Notes: generated from the letters alone by a model not told the origin. 64,000 nt of DNA from Diphasiastrum complanatum (GCA_029204225.1 CM055097.1:48134052-48198051); one strand, 5' to 3'; positions 20,911-34,871 are shown, counted from the stretch's first letter. Translations and numbers: made by a program.

Positions 20911-22362
20911 TGTTGGAAATTAAGCCCACAATTGCCTCCTTGGTGTATGACTAATTTCTATTTCATGATTCTTCCTGCATGATTATAGATCATTGATCTA
21001 GGGTCAGGTGAAACCAACTTTGGTTCTACGTCTGCTCATTTGATACCTGCAGGAATCCCAAACTTAGATAGCCAAATTATTTGAAGAACGTCTACAACGG
21101 GCTTCTGGCTGATCTCCAGCAAAGGGTAACCAATCCTGTCATAATTTCAAGTTCAGATGTTAAGTTCAATAATTTGAAGTCATTGAAGACTTGGCCATCT
21201 TCAAGGACTTCCACAAAATTAGCATTTAGAACAAGTCTGCAAAAACACATTACTTTCGCAACAGTCTGCAAAATACTCTAAGTGTCGTGACAATCTACAG
21301 AAATGAACTATGTTTTCAACAGCTTCGGCTTTTTCACATTTCTCCGAAATGCGACACTTGCATAGTTCAAAAGTTTAAACTTGTGCAGTTCAAAAGTTTA
21401 ACTGTTTTCTAACACTTTCGGATTTTTTGCATTTTTTCGAAAAATATGAAGAGAGAGAAAATTTTCGATGGTTATCTATTTTCATAAGTTAAACTGTTTC
21501 AAGGGCACCTTCGCCTTTTTTGCAAAATCTCGAAGAGAGAAAAATTTCGAAGGTCGTCTATTTTGAACGATTCGGAAGTTCCCAGTCACTTCCCAAAATT
21601 TGCGAAGTGAGAGAATTTGTGACATCCTCGTCCGCGTCAACGATGCTAAATTATTGACCGTATATATACTGTGTACAATTGTCACAAAAGCCAAATACTT
21701 CCAAGTACAACGACTTTTCTAATTAGGTGACAATCATTCAATGTAATTAATACACGGATGAAATCTATAAATAGATCATCCAAGCACAGATTGGTAGTTG
21801 CTCCGTCCATGGGACACATTATTTGAGCATCCCAATTACGCTGTCATTTTTTGTTGTAATTGCTATTTTGTATTGTGCTTCAGTGTAATATAGCAGCAGC
21901 TTGCTTTTATCTGTGTACAACGTAGATAAATGCTTGTTGTGATTGAATGCACTTTCATTGCTGTTTGATCGCGCTTGTTTACTAACTTTGATCAGAACAC
22001 GGACGTCTACGACTCCTCAGTTTATGATTAGACGCTGGCTGTCTTTGACGCCTGAGGAACTCGCGTTATCATATTGCTCTTCCATTTATTTCAGAACTAT
22101 ACTTCACGTTGAATCTGATTTTAGTAGTGCCACATACAAATCAACTTTAATCTCTTCGGTGGACTGTACTCTTGTTTCAAAGTATGAATTAACTTCTAAG
22201 ATCCTGTTGGGCAATTAGAACACTTAAAGTTGTGATTACATTTAGCATAATCTATCTATTAGACTGTTTTTGCACCTAGCAGCCGATTAAAACGGGAGAG
22301 CTGTTCCACAATATTTCTGCTCTCTTCTTCGTTCGCATTCTTCTATCTCCCTTGCCCCATCA
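20911..22362 (+). mobile_element. Copia B 3' LTR (about 1.45 kb)
   Basis: Starts TGTTGGAAATTAAGCCC after the polypurine tract and ends CTTGCCCCATCA. The last about 250 bp match the minus-strand LTR at 29216-29470, which is followed by a perfect primer-binding site, fixing the LTR end. A TATA box (CTATAAATAG, about 21766) suggests U3 before it and R-U5 after it. The U3 carries repeated CAGTTCAAAAGTTTAA-like motifs at about 21365-21400. Confidence 0.8.
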
Positions 22363-22851
22363 GATGTTATACATGAGAAAAGGTGAAAGAAATGTTTTTT
22401 TTTTTGTTGATGATGAGACTATTATGAACTTGGAAGAGTAGTTTATCACTATAAACATTAAGAATGCCTGAGTACAACTTCAACATCAAAATGATGCACA
22501 CCAATGTAGCTAGTTCTTGACAATTTGCACACATTCACATGAAATTGCTCAAACATGAGATAGAAAAAGTAAAGTAAATTTGAACAACACTTCCTTGCTG
22601 CTCCTTTGACCTTACTTGAGTCTTCAAACACCTGTAAAAACAGATCCATAACATCTTTGGCTCTCCTTTGATGCTTTTGACTAGCTCCAAATTCCCACTT
22701 TCCCTTTTGTGTTGTTGAAGCCCTTTGAGATCAACCTCTTGATCATCCACTTGAACATCAAAGATGTGAATATCTTTATACCTGAACCTTTGAAAATACT
22801 CCCTCTCAAACATATGATTTAGATCCAACAAGATCTCATGAATGCTTGATC
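22363..22851 (-). other. Unclear coding remnant downstream of copia A gag
   Basis: A 106-residue minus-strand frame (22535-22855) reads DVQVDDQEVDLKGLQQHKRE and similar. It sits where copia A protease should continue. I do not recognise it and cannot say whether it is pol linker or unrelated. Confidence 0.3.
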
Positions 22852-23870
22852 TCAAACTTCTTTGTGAAAGATTAGTGAAAAAATGCCACCATCATAAAAC
22901 AAAATATAGATTCCAAACTTTTCCTCCAACATGAAGTAGTGTAGGTCCCTGTGACTAGTCATGTGTGAACTAGCTCCACTATCAATCCACCATGAATCCT
23001 TTTCACCTTTATTTGATATTGGACTTGAAGAACACATCATAAGAGAATCACAAACACCTAGATTCTCATCATTAGTAGTAAAGTTGATTTGCTTGTTACC
23101 ATCATCTCTTTGCTTCTTCAGACATTCATTAGCAAAATGCCCTTTGATTCCACAATAGAAGCACTTTGACTTTGATCTATCTTTCTTCTTACCAACAAAA
23201 GAGAAAAACTCACCTGGATCTTGACCCTTTGACCACTTGCCTTTTCCTTTGCCCTTGAACTTGCCTTTGATGAGCATAGCCTCCTCTCCATCAACTTGAG
23301 ATATAGTAGATGCACCTCCTCTTGATTGAATCCTAAACTCCTCATTCACCAAGATCTCTTGCAAATCGCAAGGTTCTTTGAATAGCAAAGCTTTGAACAA
23401 GATTAGCAAGTATAACTTGCACAAGTTCTACCTCCTTAATTCTCTCATCAATACATGCTACTAGCTCATTATTAAAATGCTTTAACTCTCAACACAAAAG
23501 CATGAGCACTCTCTTCCTTCTTTCGAAAAGATTGAAAGATTTTCCTTCTAAGAGTAAGAACTCTTGATGTAGACTTGGATTCATAAAGCTTCTTCAAATC
23601 TTCCCAAGCCTCATTAGATGAATTACACTTATCAACTTCCTTGAGAAGCTCATTGGTAACATTCATCTTTATGATGTGTAGAGCTCTTTTAGCTCTCTTG
23701 TCATACCTCATTTGATCTTGTTGTGCCAAGGGCCTTTCTTCAACTCCTGCAACAATGTCCAACAACTCATTCATCTCAAGTCGAGACTCCATTCTCACCT
23801 TCCAAGTAGAATAGCTGCTTGAGATAAGCCTATCATCGCTTTCCAACATAAAGCCACTTGAGGTTGCCAT
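22852..23870 (-). pseudogene. Copia element A: gag and start of protease
   Basis: On minus, gag begins MATSSGFMLESDDRLISSSY at 23870 and runs to about 23470, with EAWEDLKKLYESKSTSRVLT typical of copia gag. After breaks it continues with the zinc knuckle CFYCGIKGHFANEC (CX2CX4HX4C) near 23160-23125. The protease active site WIDSGASSHMTSHRDLHYF follows at about 22995-22940. The rest of pol is missing. The 5' LTR is at 24465-25117. Confidence 0.9.
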
Positions 23871-24451
23871 GTTGCAATGACCTGATCCTCTCTTTCAACC
23901 TATTCAAATGCACAAATAACTCTCTTGAACGTCAAAAAATTCACTAAAAAAGAAATCACAAAGATATGGAACCTCTCAAATATCTTTCTTGCACCAAACC
24001 TACCAAAATCAACACATAGAATGGAACTTCATCAACACATGATCAACCTACATATCATGAACTTTTACACTTCCTAAACTTGAAAAAAAATCTTGAGAAG
24101 TCCAACAACCTCAAAAACAAGAGATCCAAACAAATTTAGGGTTTTGACAAAAGCACAAAAATTGAATCATCCAAATTCTATATGCAAATGCTACAAACTT
24201 GCTATAGAATCTTGTAGTCTTCAATGAGACCTTTATAATGCAATTAAAGGTGCCCAAATCCAGTAAGTGAAGTGTGAAATCAGCCTACTTCAAATTCATA
24301 AACCTATATTGAGTTTGGATTTACAAAAAATCAATTCTACACATGAAAAATGCTTGATTTTTTAGTAGAAATCAATCTAGCATGCTCTAGAATCGGTAAT
24401 TCCTCCAAATCCTTGCTAAAGATGGCTGATCCTTTAATAACCTGCAACAAT

Positions 24452-24464
24452 AGCTCTGACACCA
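24452..24464 (-). other. Primer-binding site of copia A
   Basis: TGGTGTCAGAGCT on minus directly abuts the LTR. It differs at one position from the initiator tRNA-Met complement TGGTATCAGAGC used by most plant copia elements. Confidence 0.85.
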
Positions 24465-25117
24465 TGTGAATAATTATCAGATCACTAAGATCCAATATGT
24501 CCCTTTGATCTTTGGTTATGAATAACACATCTAGCACCATTGACAATGTAGAAATCTAACATCTACTACACATAGAAGATGCAAACTCAATAAGATCTTG
24601 ATCAAACATTAAATACATGATAAAATGAAGTTCCTGTCCATACAATAACAGTAAGATACTGTATTTCACATGTGTGGATCCATTTTTCAACTTACGATTG
24701 CATTCTACACACAAAATTGCAAGATATCAACACTATAGTGCAAAAATGGATATATGAACAAAAGAAAACTCATGTATAAGCATGAATGAGAGGAGAGAGA
24801 GAATTTATCTCTTCCCATGCTTGTACACTATTTATAACGTCCATGCCCTATTTGGATGTCCTCCAATCTTATCAACAATAGGAAACTTCTAGATCTAAAA
24901 CCCTACTCACAAATAGACTAGATTCAATATACCAATATATTCAAATTGGATATTCCCAAATTCGACCTACTTCATTTTCCCACACTTTCCAAAAGTGGTA
25001 ATTCAAATGAACTTAGACTAAAATAACTTCATAATGTTTATCTCTAAGTCTAAAATGCATATTGGCCTAAATTGCCAAATGAACTAAACATGACTAAACT
25101 AGTTGATATTTCTCACA
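24465..25117 (-). mobile_element. Copia A 5' LTR (minus orientation)
   Basis: 653 bp from TGTGAGAAATATC (25117) to AATTATTCACA (24465) on minus, followed by the primer-binding site. It contains a TATA-like TTATAAATAG. It is homologous over its full length to the plus-strand LTR at 5122-5771, but diverged. The flank differs from that copy (TGTAT before this one, ATCTC after the other), so they are separate insertions. Confidence 0.9.
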
Positions 25118-25547
25118 ATACAGACAAGACTAGGGTTAGTGTTGGATTTTTTTAGTCCTAAATTGCAAAACTACAAAAATAGGCTCCAATCCAACGATGA
25201 AACAACCAAAATGGTGAGAGATCTTAGCTTGAGTCTATGGGTGGTGGAAATACAATACACACCTACCCAACATTCTTGGGCTCCTTGAAAAATACCCATT
25301 CAAAATGATGAAGTACCAAGAGGTTTTAAAAATATGAACTTTCATTTCCAACAAAAATCATGTTGGCCTTCAATAATTAAATAATCATTTTTCAATTTAT
25401 AAATCACTCTTATAAAAAAAAGTTTGCATATTTCAAATTAAAGTGGTCGTCATAGATACTCTACTAGAAGCAAGTCTAAATGATATGGCATATTGTAGTT
25501 TATCTAATCAATTTTTACATGGAACTAGCTATTGAAATGTAAAATCA
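25118..25547. other. Spacer containing the inferred inversion junction
   Basis: AT-rich, no domain. Copia C protease homology stops at about 25548, and the sequence to the left is unrelated. In the inversion model one breakpoint lies at this edge. Confidence 0.4.
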
Positions 25548-26749
25548 TTGCACATTGCCTATTTGCTTTATCTTCCCACTGGGTAACTTCATTGGTACCA
25601 CACCAACTCCTCTAACAAATAGCAATTTGCCATCAGCTTGTCCAACTTCATCACCATTGTCAATTTCCTTGAGTTCTGAAAACCACTCTTTCATTGAAGT
25701 CATGTGCTTGGATGCACCACTATCAATGTACCAGGTATCCTTGTCTTCATCACTTGTCATTAAAGCTGTAATGAACAATTTTGAACTCTCACATGTATCG
25801 TCTTCATATTGATCATCATCGTATTGATGTTGATCAATATAATTGTCTTCATAATAACAGTCATCAAATTGATGTTGATCAACATAATTTTCCGCTTGCC
25901 ATTTGTCTTTTCTTTGTTCCATCTCCCAGTGGCCAGGTTTGTTTAGTACCTACAATTTTCAGGTTTATTTTGTCTTGAATAGTTGTGTCCTTGACCTCGG
26001 CCTTGATTTCAATTCCCTCGATTCGGACTATCATTGACTTGCTCATGAAATTGTTGAAATGATCCCCGGCTTGAGTTACCTCCTCTTGATTGATACCTTC
26101 CACGACCAAATCTTCCACCTCATCCTCTAACTGCAAGAGCTTGATCATAGCCCCTGTTACGATGATTCAAATTCTCTTGACGTTGCTCTTCCTGCAAAAG
26201 CAATCCACCTAGTTCTTCATAGGTTGGAAGATTTTCTCTTGTGGCTATACTCGTCACAAACATTTGATGTGACTCACTCAGACTATTCAATGTCAATTGT
26301 ACGATCTCACGATCTTGTACTCGCTCTCCAGCTGCTACTAATTGGTCATGAATTTCTTTGATCTTCAGTATGTGATCGGCAATAGTTGCCCCATCATCCA
26401 TCCACAATGTATGCAACTTCGTCTTCAGAAATAGTATTCGAGATGTATTTGTCGTTTCAAACAATGCCTTCAATGTATCCCACACTTCTTTTGGTCCTTC
26501 TGAATCCGAAATATAGGGAATGATTGCATCTCTCACTGATAAGTTGATGACATTTCAGACTTTCCGTTTTCTCCTATCAAATGCCCGTTGATTTTCTTCA
26601 ATCACTGGCCTTGTCTCTTCACCTGTCACGATCTCCCATAGCTCCTTTTCCATCAAAATGTTCTTCAATTTGAATTTCCAAAGTGCATAGTTGCCGGCAC
26701 CTTCCAATTTGCTTGACTCATTAAGAACACTCTCGCTTAGAGTTGCCAT
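25548..26749 (-). pseudogene. Copia element C: gag and protease
   Basis: On minus, gag starts MATLSESVLNESSKLEGAGN (26749). After a stop near 26555 it continues with EVWDTLKALFETTNTSRILF and LPTYEELGGLLLQEEQRQEN. A decayed zinc-knuckle region at about 25930-26000 retains NKPGHW. The protease active site WYIDSGASKHMTSMKEWF follows at about 25760-25710. Homology ends at about 25548, just before the linker whose continuation is found on plus from 14785. No LTR lies between this gag and the LTR at 27666, so I assign it to element C. Confidence 0.8.
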
Positions 26750-26876
26750 TACTGGATAAATGAGTCCGGATCACAAAAAAAATGGCTCAGTCTGAGCACA
26801 CAACTTGTCTCCAAATTTTATCACCCCACAAAACTGTAAAAAAAAAAAAAAATTCTTGGTTCTACACCTGATATCA

Positions 26877-27121
26877 GAACGATGCGAGGATGTACGACTG
26901 TTCGGGGTTCTCTTAGCTCACTCGCGTGGTTCTGATATTGGTACAGACATGCGATATCGAAACGATGCAAGGATGTATGACTTTTCAGAATTCTCTCTAG
27001 CTCGCTTGCGTGGATCCGATATTGGTACGGACATGCAAGATCGGAACGGCACAAGGATGTACGACTTTTCAAAATTTCTCTGGCTTGCTTGCGTTGACTC
27101 GATATTGGTACGGATAAGATG
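26877..27121. repeat. Three tandem 82-85-bp units in the copia C leader
   Basis: Units start at 26877, 26959 and 27044. Each carries a GATGTACGACT-like block, CTTGCGTGG-type sequence and GATATTGGTACGGACATG. They lie between the LTR/primer-binding site and gag of element C, in the untranslated leader. Confidence 0.85.
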
Positions 27122-27653
27122 AAAAGTAGAGAGAATATAAGAACTTTTTGAGGGAATATTCTAGATTCTCCACTTCGGCGTGGCGGCTACGTCGCCTCCT
27201 CTTTGCAAAGATTTTGAAGCGAGTGATCGTTCAAACAAACAAAAATCAGTACTGTGAAAAATATGAAGCCTCAAAAACTCTTAATGGCAGTACTAGACAC
27301 TGTTTGGTGTGATTTACAATACCCCAAACAAACAGATGAGAGATTTCTAGGCAAACAACTCTCTGACAAAACACACTTTTCACAAAGACGAAAAAAAAAT
27401 ATTGTAAAACTTTTCCCACTCAACAGATTTTCAATCTGTCTGATGTTGCCCTAGCCTTTCCGATGCCTCTAGGACTGTGTCTTCATTCCCCACTAGTAAC
27501 TGTGAGCTCCAAAACCTACAAAATACATCAAGAAGGATTTTTTCCAGTCGTTTTTGTCTCTCCAAGCTTTCACCTCCTATGAAGGACTTTCTCACTTCAT
27601 TCCGGAGCCTGTGACAAGCTGTATCCATTGATCAGACACACAAGACTATCGTT
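27122..27653 (-). other. Copia C 5' leader
   Basis: Between primer-binding site and tandem repeats. A 65-residue minus-strand frame (27431-27628, starting MDTACHRLRNEVRKSF) lies here. It is not recognisable as gag and may be chance. Confidence 0.4.
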
Positions 27654-27665
27654 GCTCTGATACCA
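27654..27665 (-). other. Primer-binding site of copia C
   Basis: TGGTATCAGAGC on minus abuts the LTR end. It is the exact 12-base initiator tRNA-Met complement. Confidence 0.95.
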
Positions 27666-27932
27666 TGTCAACAATCAGATATGCAACATCAAGCAATCAC
27701 CATAAGCAATCACCAAGTAGGGAGGCGAAAGAAGAACATGCAATATCACTCTATCTCACTAGATCATATTGAAATGTAAAAATATACAAATGAACTCTGA
27801 ACCCTGATAGAAAGAGAAAATCTACAAGTAGACTAATAGACTAGCCTGTGGCTAATCACAGCTAGTAACAGCTGTCAACATTAATGTACATTGTAAACAA
27901 TACAGAATGAAGTTTATCATTGATTTCTAACA
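27666..27932 (-). mobile_element. Copia C 5' LTR (minus orientation)
   Basis: 267 bp from TGTTAGAAATC (27932) to GTTGACA (27666), followed by a perfect primer-binding site. Its outer flank on minus is ATGCA, identical to the five bases after the plus-strand C LTR (18110-18114). It interrupts the protease of copia B. Confidence 0.95.
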
Positions 27933-27937
27933 TGCAT

Positions 27938-29148
27938 GCAGTCAGAGTAGTATCTTCCTCGAGTATTGTACACTGCTCAGATGAGAAAGTGGCAGTGTAG
28001 CCCTCATCAGTTAACTTAGAGACTGATAACAGGTTCTCTGACAACTGAGGAACATGAAGGACGTTAGGAACACAAATGGATAGATTGTTGTTGAAGTTGA
28101 TCTTCACTGCTCCTTTGCCTTCGACGCGTATGGTGCTAGAATCTCCGAGGTAGATAAATTGGTCTCTGCTATAATCTGCGTACTCCGTAAACCATTCCTT
28201 GCGAGAGGTCATATGTTGGATAGCGCCGTTGTCCAGGTACCAGCTATCACAATTTTCGCTGCTGTTGTAAGCCTAGAAAGTGTGTATCTGACTCCTTGAA
28301 TTTCGTCGTGTTGGAGGAGTCTGTGGTTGTTGCTGCTGTTGTTGCTTCTTTGCCTCGTTGTAGATGTGAATGTGACACTCCTTGATGTCATGATTAGCTA
28401 TTTTGCAATATCTGCAAAAAAGCTTCTTGCGCGATCCACCATGCTTACCTTGAGTGTGAGGCTTCTGTTGTTGCTGCTGCACTTGATTCTTGCCCTTGGA
28501 ATAGTCTTTCTTCTTGGTGTATAAAGCCATGGATTTGTCTTTGATGGACAGGCTGCTAGTCTTTCTCTGCATTTCTTCTTGAAGAAGATGATCGATCACC
28601 TTTTAAAGAGTGAGGTCAGGTTGTGTGGAGATCAACCCCACAAAGTACTCATAGGAATTTGGAAGAGAAGAAAGCAAGGTCATAACGGCATCATCATCTT
28701 GAATAGAACATCCTACAGCTGATAACTGATCTAACAGGGACTTGAAGCTGTTGATGTGATAAGTGATGGCAGTAGAATCAGACATGCTAAGAGTAAAGAA
28801 CTTCCTTCTAAGATGTAATCTCGTGGTTACATCGTGAGTCTCATAAGGACTTGATAACAAGTCAAGTGCTTCCTTAGAGGTTTTGCACATGGTAACGTGA
28901 AATATTTGGGAGTCGGCCAGATTGAGTGTGATACATGCTAAGGCCATCTGATCTTTGATCCCCCAGGCCTTTGCTTGATCACCAGCTTCTGGTTTCAAGT
29001 ATGCACCTTCTACTACAGCCCAAAGATCTCTATCTATCAACATCATTCTAAGTTTTAGCTTCCAAATGTAGAAGTTAGAACCATTGAACTTGTCAATGAC
29101 TCTAGCTTCACTGAGTGATGAAGATGAAAAGCTACCTATATGAGACAT
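27938..29148 (-). pseudogene. Copia element B: gag, zinc knuckle and protease
   Basis: On minus, gag begins MSHIGSFSSSSLSEARVIDK at 29148 (an in-frame upstream Met is less likely). It contains SNFYIWKLKLRMMLIDRDLW and continues to about 28603. Next comes an H-rich linker with CRYCKIANHDIKECH (CX2CX4HX4C). The protease has lost its first part to frameshift, but retains HMTSRKEWFTEYADYSRDQF and VPNVLHVPQLSENLLSVSKL. The frame is open up to the ATGCA where copia C inserted. Its continuation is the plus-strand segment from 18115. Confidence 0.9.
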
Positions 29149-29200
29149 GGTAACAGTATACAAATAGAACAAACTTAATCTCTCGGTTTATTTGAGCTAT

Positions 29201-29212
29201 GCTCTGATACCA
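29201..29212 (-). other. Primer-binding site of copia B
   Basis: TGGTATCAGAGC on minus, three bases after the LTR end. Exact initiator tRNA-Met complement. Confidence 0.93.
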
Positions 29213-29215
29213 ATC

Positions 29216-29470
29216 TGATGGGGCAAGGGAGATAGAAGAACGCGAACGGAGAAGAGAGCAGAATTATTGTGGAATAGCTCTCTCGTTCTAATCGGCTGCT
29301 AGGTACAAAAACAGTCTAATAGACAACTTATGCTAAATGTAATCACAGCTTTAAGTGTTCTAATTGCCCAACATGATCTCAAAAATTAATTCATACTCTG
29401 AAACAAGAGTACAGTCCACCGAAGAGATTAGAGATGATTTGTATGTGGTACTACTAAAATCAGATTTTTT
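29216..29470 (-). mobile_element. Copia B 5' LTR, truncated
   Basis: Matches the last about 250 bp of the plus-strand LTR at 20911-22362, sharing for example CTCTTCGGTGGACTGTACTC. Homology stops at about 29470, and U3 with the TATA box is missing. The 5' end of element B was therefore lost by deletion or a further rearrangement. Confidence 0.85.
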
Positions 29471-31293
<1,823 letters not shown>

Positions 31294-32325
31294 CTACATC
31301 AGTAGAAAAAAGTATAAGCCTAAATGAGAAAAGTACCAGATAATGATATCGATTAGCACCGTGTAATGAGTGACATTGTCTTTTCCCCAACAATCATGTA
31401 CAGATTTTACAAATGTGGTGCAATGATTTCGCAAAGTCCTCAGATCTTCTGATGATAGGTTTTCTTTCCTGATAACACCTATGAGTTTGTCTAAGTTGGT
31501 CCACACTTGTCCCTTTTCCACTCGATTACTTCCTTCCAGTGTTCGTGTGGCTTGAACAATTTCTCTCCAAAATCAAAACAGTCTCTACAATTTCATTTTT
31601 CATTCTTTCAAACCGAGCATTTTTTATCATTTTCTTTGCTGACTTTCTTGGTAAAACATGACTTAATGATCCCCGAAGAGTAGTGACTATAGCATTCAAC
31701 TCTGACATAGCATTCTTGAGTGCATTGTTTTCAGCACTAGTGTGTTGCACACAATGAAGCAATTGCTGATTTGGACGTTGCAATTGTTGATTAGCAAACT
31801 GTAATTGTTGATTAAGACAAGATATGTTATGCATTCCAATATCACGCAACCTTTGACAATATCCAAGTAATCCACTATTTCCTTCACATACATATCTGAG
31901 AAGATGAGTTACGGACTTCAAATCTGGACACAAATTGGTAGCTGGATCATTAGGATAAATTGATCCATCCACCCACAAATCTATATTCATATGATTATTC
32001 ATTCTCAATTCTCTAAGTATTGCAACAACATTCTCTACAACTTTCGCATTTTTCTTAATAATTGGAGTGCATTCCATCGGAAGAGCAACATGCAAATGGA
32101 ACATTGCCATTGTTAAAAGCTACAATCACGTAAATGCATCAAACTACAGTAAATCAATATGATTAGATCTAGCATACCTTACTTTTGTAATGTTTATGTT
32201 GCATTGAAAAATTGTCCCACCTCATATTTCACTGTAAGCATACAGTGATTTCAAAAGTTTTGCCACTCCCGCTTCAGTTTTTGCATTGAGCACACCAAGA
32301 TTTTCAGTCTTAAAGCTCTAGTCCT
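31294..32325 (-). pseudogene. Unrecognised coiled-coil reading frame, frameshifted
   Basis: On minus, a 194-residue frame from 32110 (MAMFHLHVALPMECTPIIKK) contains NQQLQFANQQLQRPNQQLLH, a heptad-like repeat suggesting a coiled coil, and a basic C-terminal part. After a stop near 31526 another frame continues with VWTNLDKLIGVIRKENLSSE and DCWGKDNVTHYTVLI, which reads like real protein. Upstream, at about 32325-32235, a coding-like stretch (NLGVLNAKTEAGVAKLLKSL) may be an additional exon. I do not recognise the family. It may be a transposon-encoded protein or a decayed host gene. Confidence 0.45.
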
Positions 32326-33540
32326 GAATTTTGAAACGAGCATGAAGAGAAGTTATTACATCTCATGCTTAACTAACTATTGTTTGAAGTTAACCATACT
32401 AGTTAAACGTCGGGCAAGGTCGGAAACTCGAAAAACGACGACCATAAGTTACCGGTTTGCATTCTCTCTCTACGTAACCTCTCTCTAAAGTGAAATTTCT
32501 TAAAGGGCCCATTTTGAGCCCATATTTCCCTAATGCCATCGGGATTTCATCTAATTGCTCTAAGAAATATTGTGCGAAACTCTCTGTTTAGATTACTGAT
32601 GCAATGATTGTTATCCTTGTCCAACAAGCTTTATTAGGTGCACAGTCCGATATATTGAATTGGCCGATAAGTCTAATGTTTCTTAGGAGTCTTAAGTGGA
32701 ATATGTTTGATATGATATTGTCTAAATCAATTATCTAACGATTTATTGAATTCATAACACAATTTAATTGTGATACTGGTTGTCAGTTCAACCGAATGTC
32801 CGACAACCAAGTTTGTTTTACAAAACACATAAAAGATCAATAACATCTGCAAGTAACCAAATAAGCTATCTCTTTGGGGTTCGACAATCTTATATGCTAC
32901 ACTTTTTCATCTATTCGAGTTTAGCATGCTACGACAATCCAGAATATATATCAATCACATTTACATTCAATCATTTATCGATTTTATTTAGAGTTTCTAC
33001 AAGTACACTCCAAAGCAAGACAAATGCTTCTCACAAATTTTGGGCTTAAAGATGCATTTTTTTTTATTTTAAATAATTTTGATTCTTTTCTACAAAAATG
33101 ATTTGTGGTGAATTTTGAGTGAGTGGTTTTTAGTAGAGAGAATAGCTATTCCTTTTCTACAAACCTATTATTGACTATTGCTACTATTTATATAATTCTA
33201 AATATATATATTATTTTTCTCGAAAGACTTTCTCAACATGAATAACATATTTCTTTCATATCACAAGGGTGAATAACATATCACTAGTAACAATACCACT
33301 GACAATCTTTTACATTTATAAGTACCATGTTGTCAAATTCCCAATATGACAATTTACATCCATATGCCCCCTCCCCTATCTTTGATGTTCATTGTCAATT
33401 TAACACTTTTTTAGAAGTGCAACAACTCCAACTCCTCCAATAATAAGAGACCTCTGGGGGAGAAGATAAGCATGCTGATTTTTATGCATCATTAAGAGAG
33501 AAACATCAAAAAAAATATAGAATACAAGATGAAAAAAACA

Positions 33541-33670
<130 letters not shown>

Positions 33671-34868
33671 TTTTCTCGACATCTATGATTTAATGGAACA
33701 AGTTACTAATGATATGGATCCATATGGCATGAGAATGAACTTATTTACTATATGGTGATTTTGAGGGTGATATATCAAAATAGTTGCTAAGGCTTTTTGG
33801 TTTCACAGAACTGCTTGTGTTTCTTTTATAGCTTAGATCAAGAAAATTCTCAAATTGCTTGCTTTCTGTCTGTTGCATGTGGCTAGCATAAAATTGTTGT
33901 GTTGAAACAAACGTTTCATATGGGCTGAATCTCTTAACAATTTGGGCTTAGTTATTGAACCTCATTATTGCAAGTTTTAAGTAGATCAATTTGCATGTTC
34001 TCTTGTAAGAGTCATGTCATTTAAGTCATTGATCCACCTTATGAACAATGTGTCAGTCCTCCATCCTGCACCATCCAAACTTTCATACCTTTCATACCTC
34101 CACTGTATGCTACAACTGGCTTTTGTGGCTGATTAATTGAGATTTTGGAGCACCTGGTATATTTGTTTCTACACCCCCATGTGTGCCAGCCAATGGGTGC
34201 TGGGCAAAATTTTAAGCCCTTCGAGGGTGCTTACTTGAATTAATAAAGTGCATTTCACCTCCCTCTCAAGCACACAGGATCTGCTTCCACGTCTAACAAA
34301 GGCCATCTATCTAGCCTAAAAAGAAAACAAATATTGCCATCTGTAAGGCTTTGCATATGGTTTACAATGTTCAAATTCGTCTGGACATGGTATTACATGT
34401 ATATGGTACCAACTTGTTACAAGAATAAGCACATGCATTGAATTTGGAATCTGCTCATACAAGCAGTCATCAAACAAGCCACCTCATGCAGGTGTTCCAC
34501 AAACCTAAAACATCCTTTTTTTTTCATAATATTGACCCAATTTGATATGAATTAACTAAACCAGCTGATTGACAAGATGTTAAAGGTAATGTAAAACCAA
34601 AATTCTCAATAAATGTAAAGTGGATATATGCACAAACTTATCCATGCAAAGAAGATTTTATATTCATGATCCATATTCAACATCATAAGATTCCAAGTTC
34701 CATTATGCAACCAAAGAGAAGAATAGCATCAAAATTGGGTAATGAGCAGCAAGAACCATTCTAGGCTACAACTTGACATCTGGAAAGATGCATTGAAAAA
34801 CATGAGATATGCCCAAACAAAAAGAACTGGACATACGACAATTCAAAACCACCCTAACATTTGTAACT

Positions 34869-34871
<3 letters not shown>

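Noticed and set aside
5122-25117. The two A-family LTRs as ends of one inverted element, like B and C
   Set aside because: Flanking bases differ (ATCTC against TGTAT) and the copies are strongly diverged.
27654-27665. tRNA gene signal from TGGTATCAGAGC sequences (also at 24452, 29201 and 62180)
   Set aside because: These are 12-13-base primer-binding sites next to LTRs; no cloverleaf or A/B boxes surround them.
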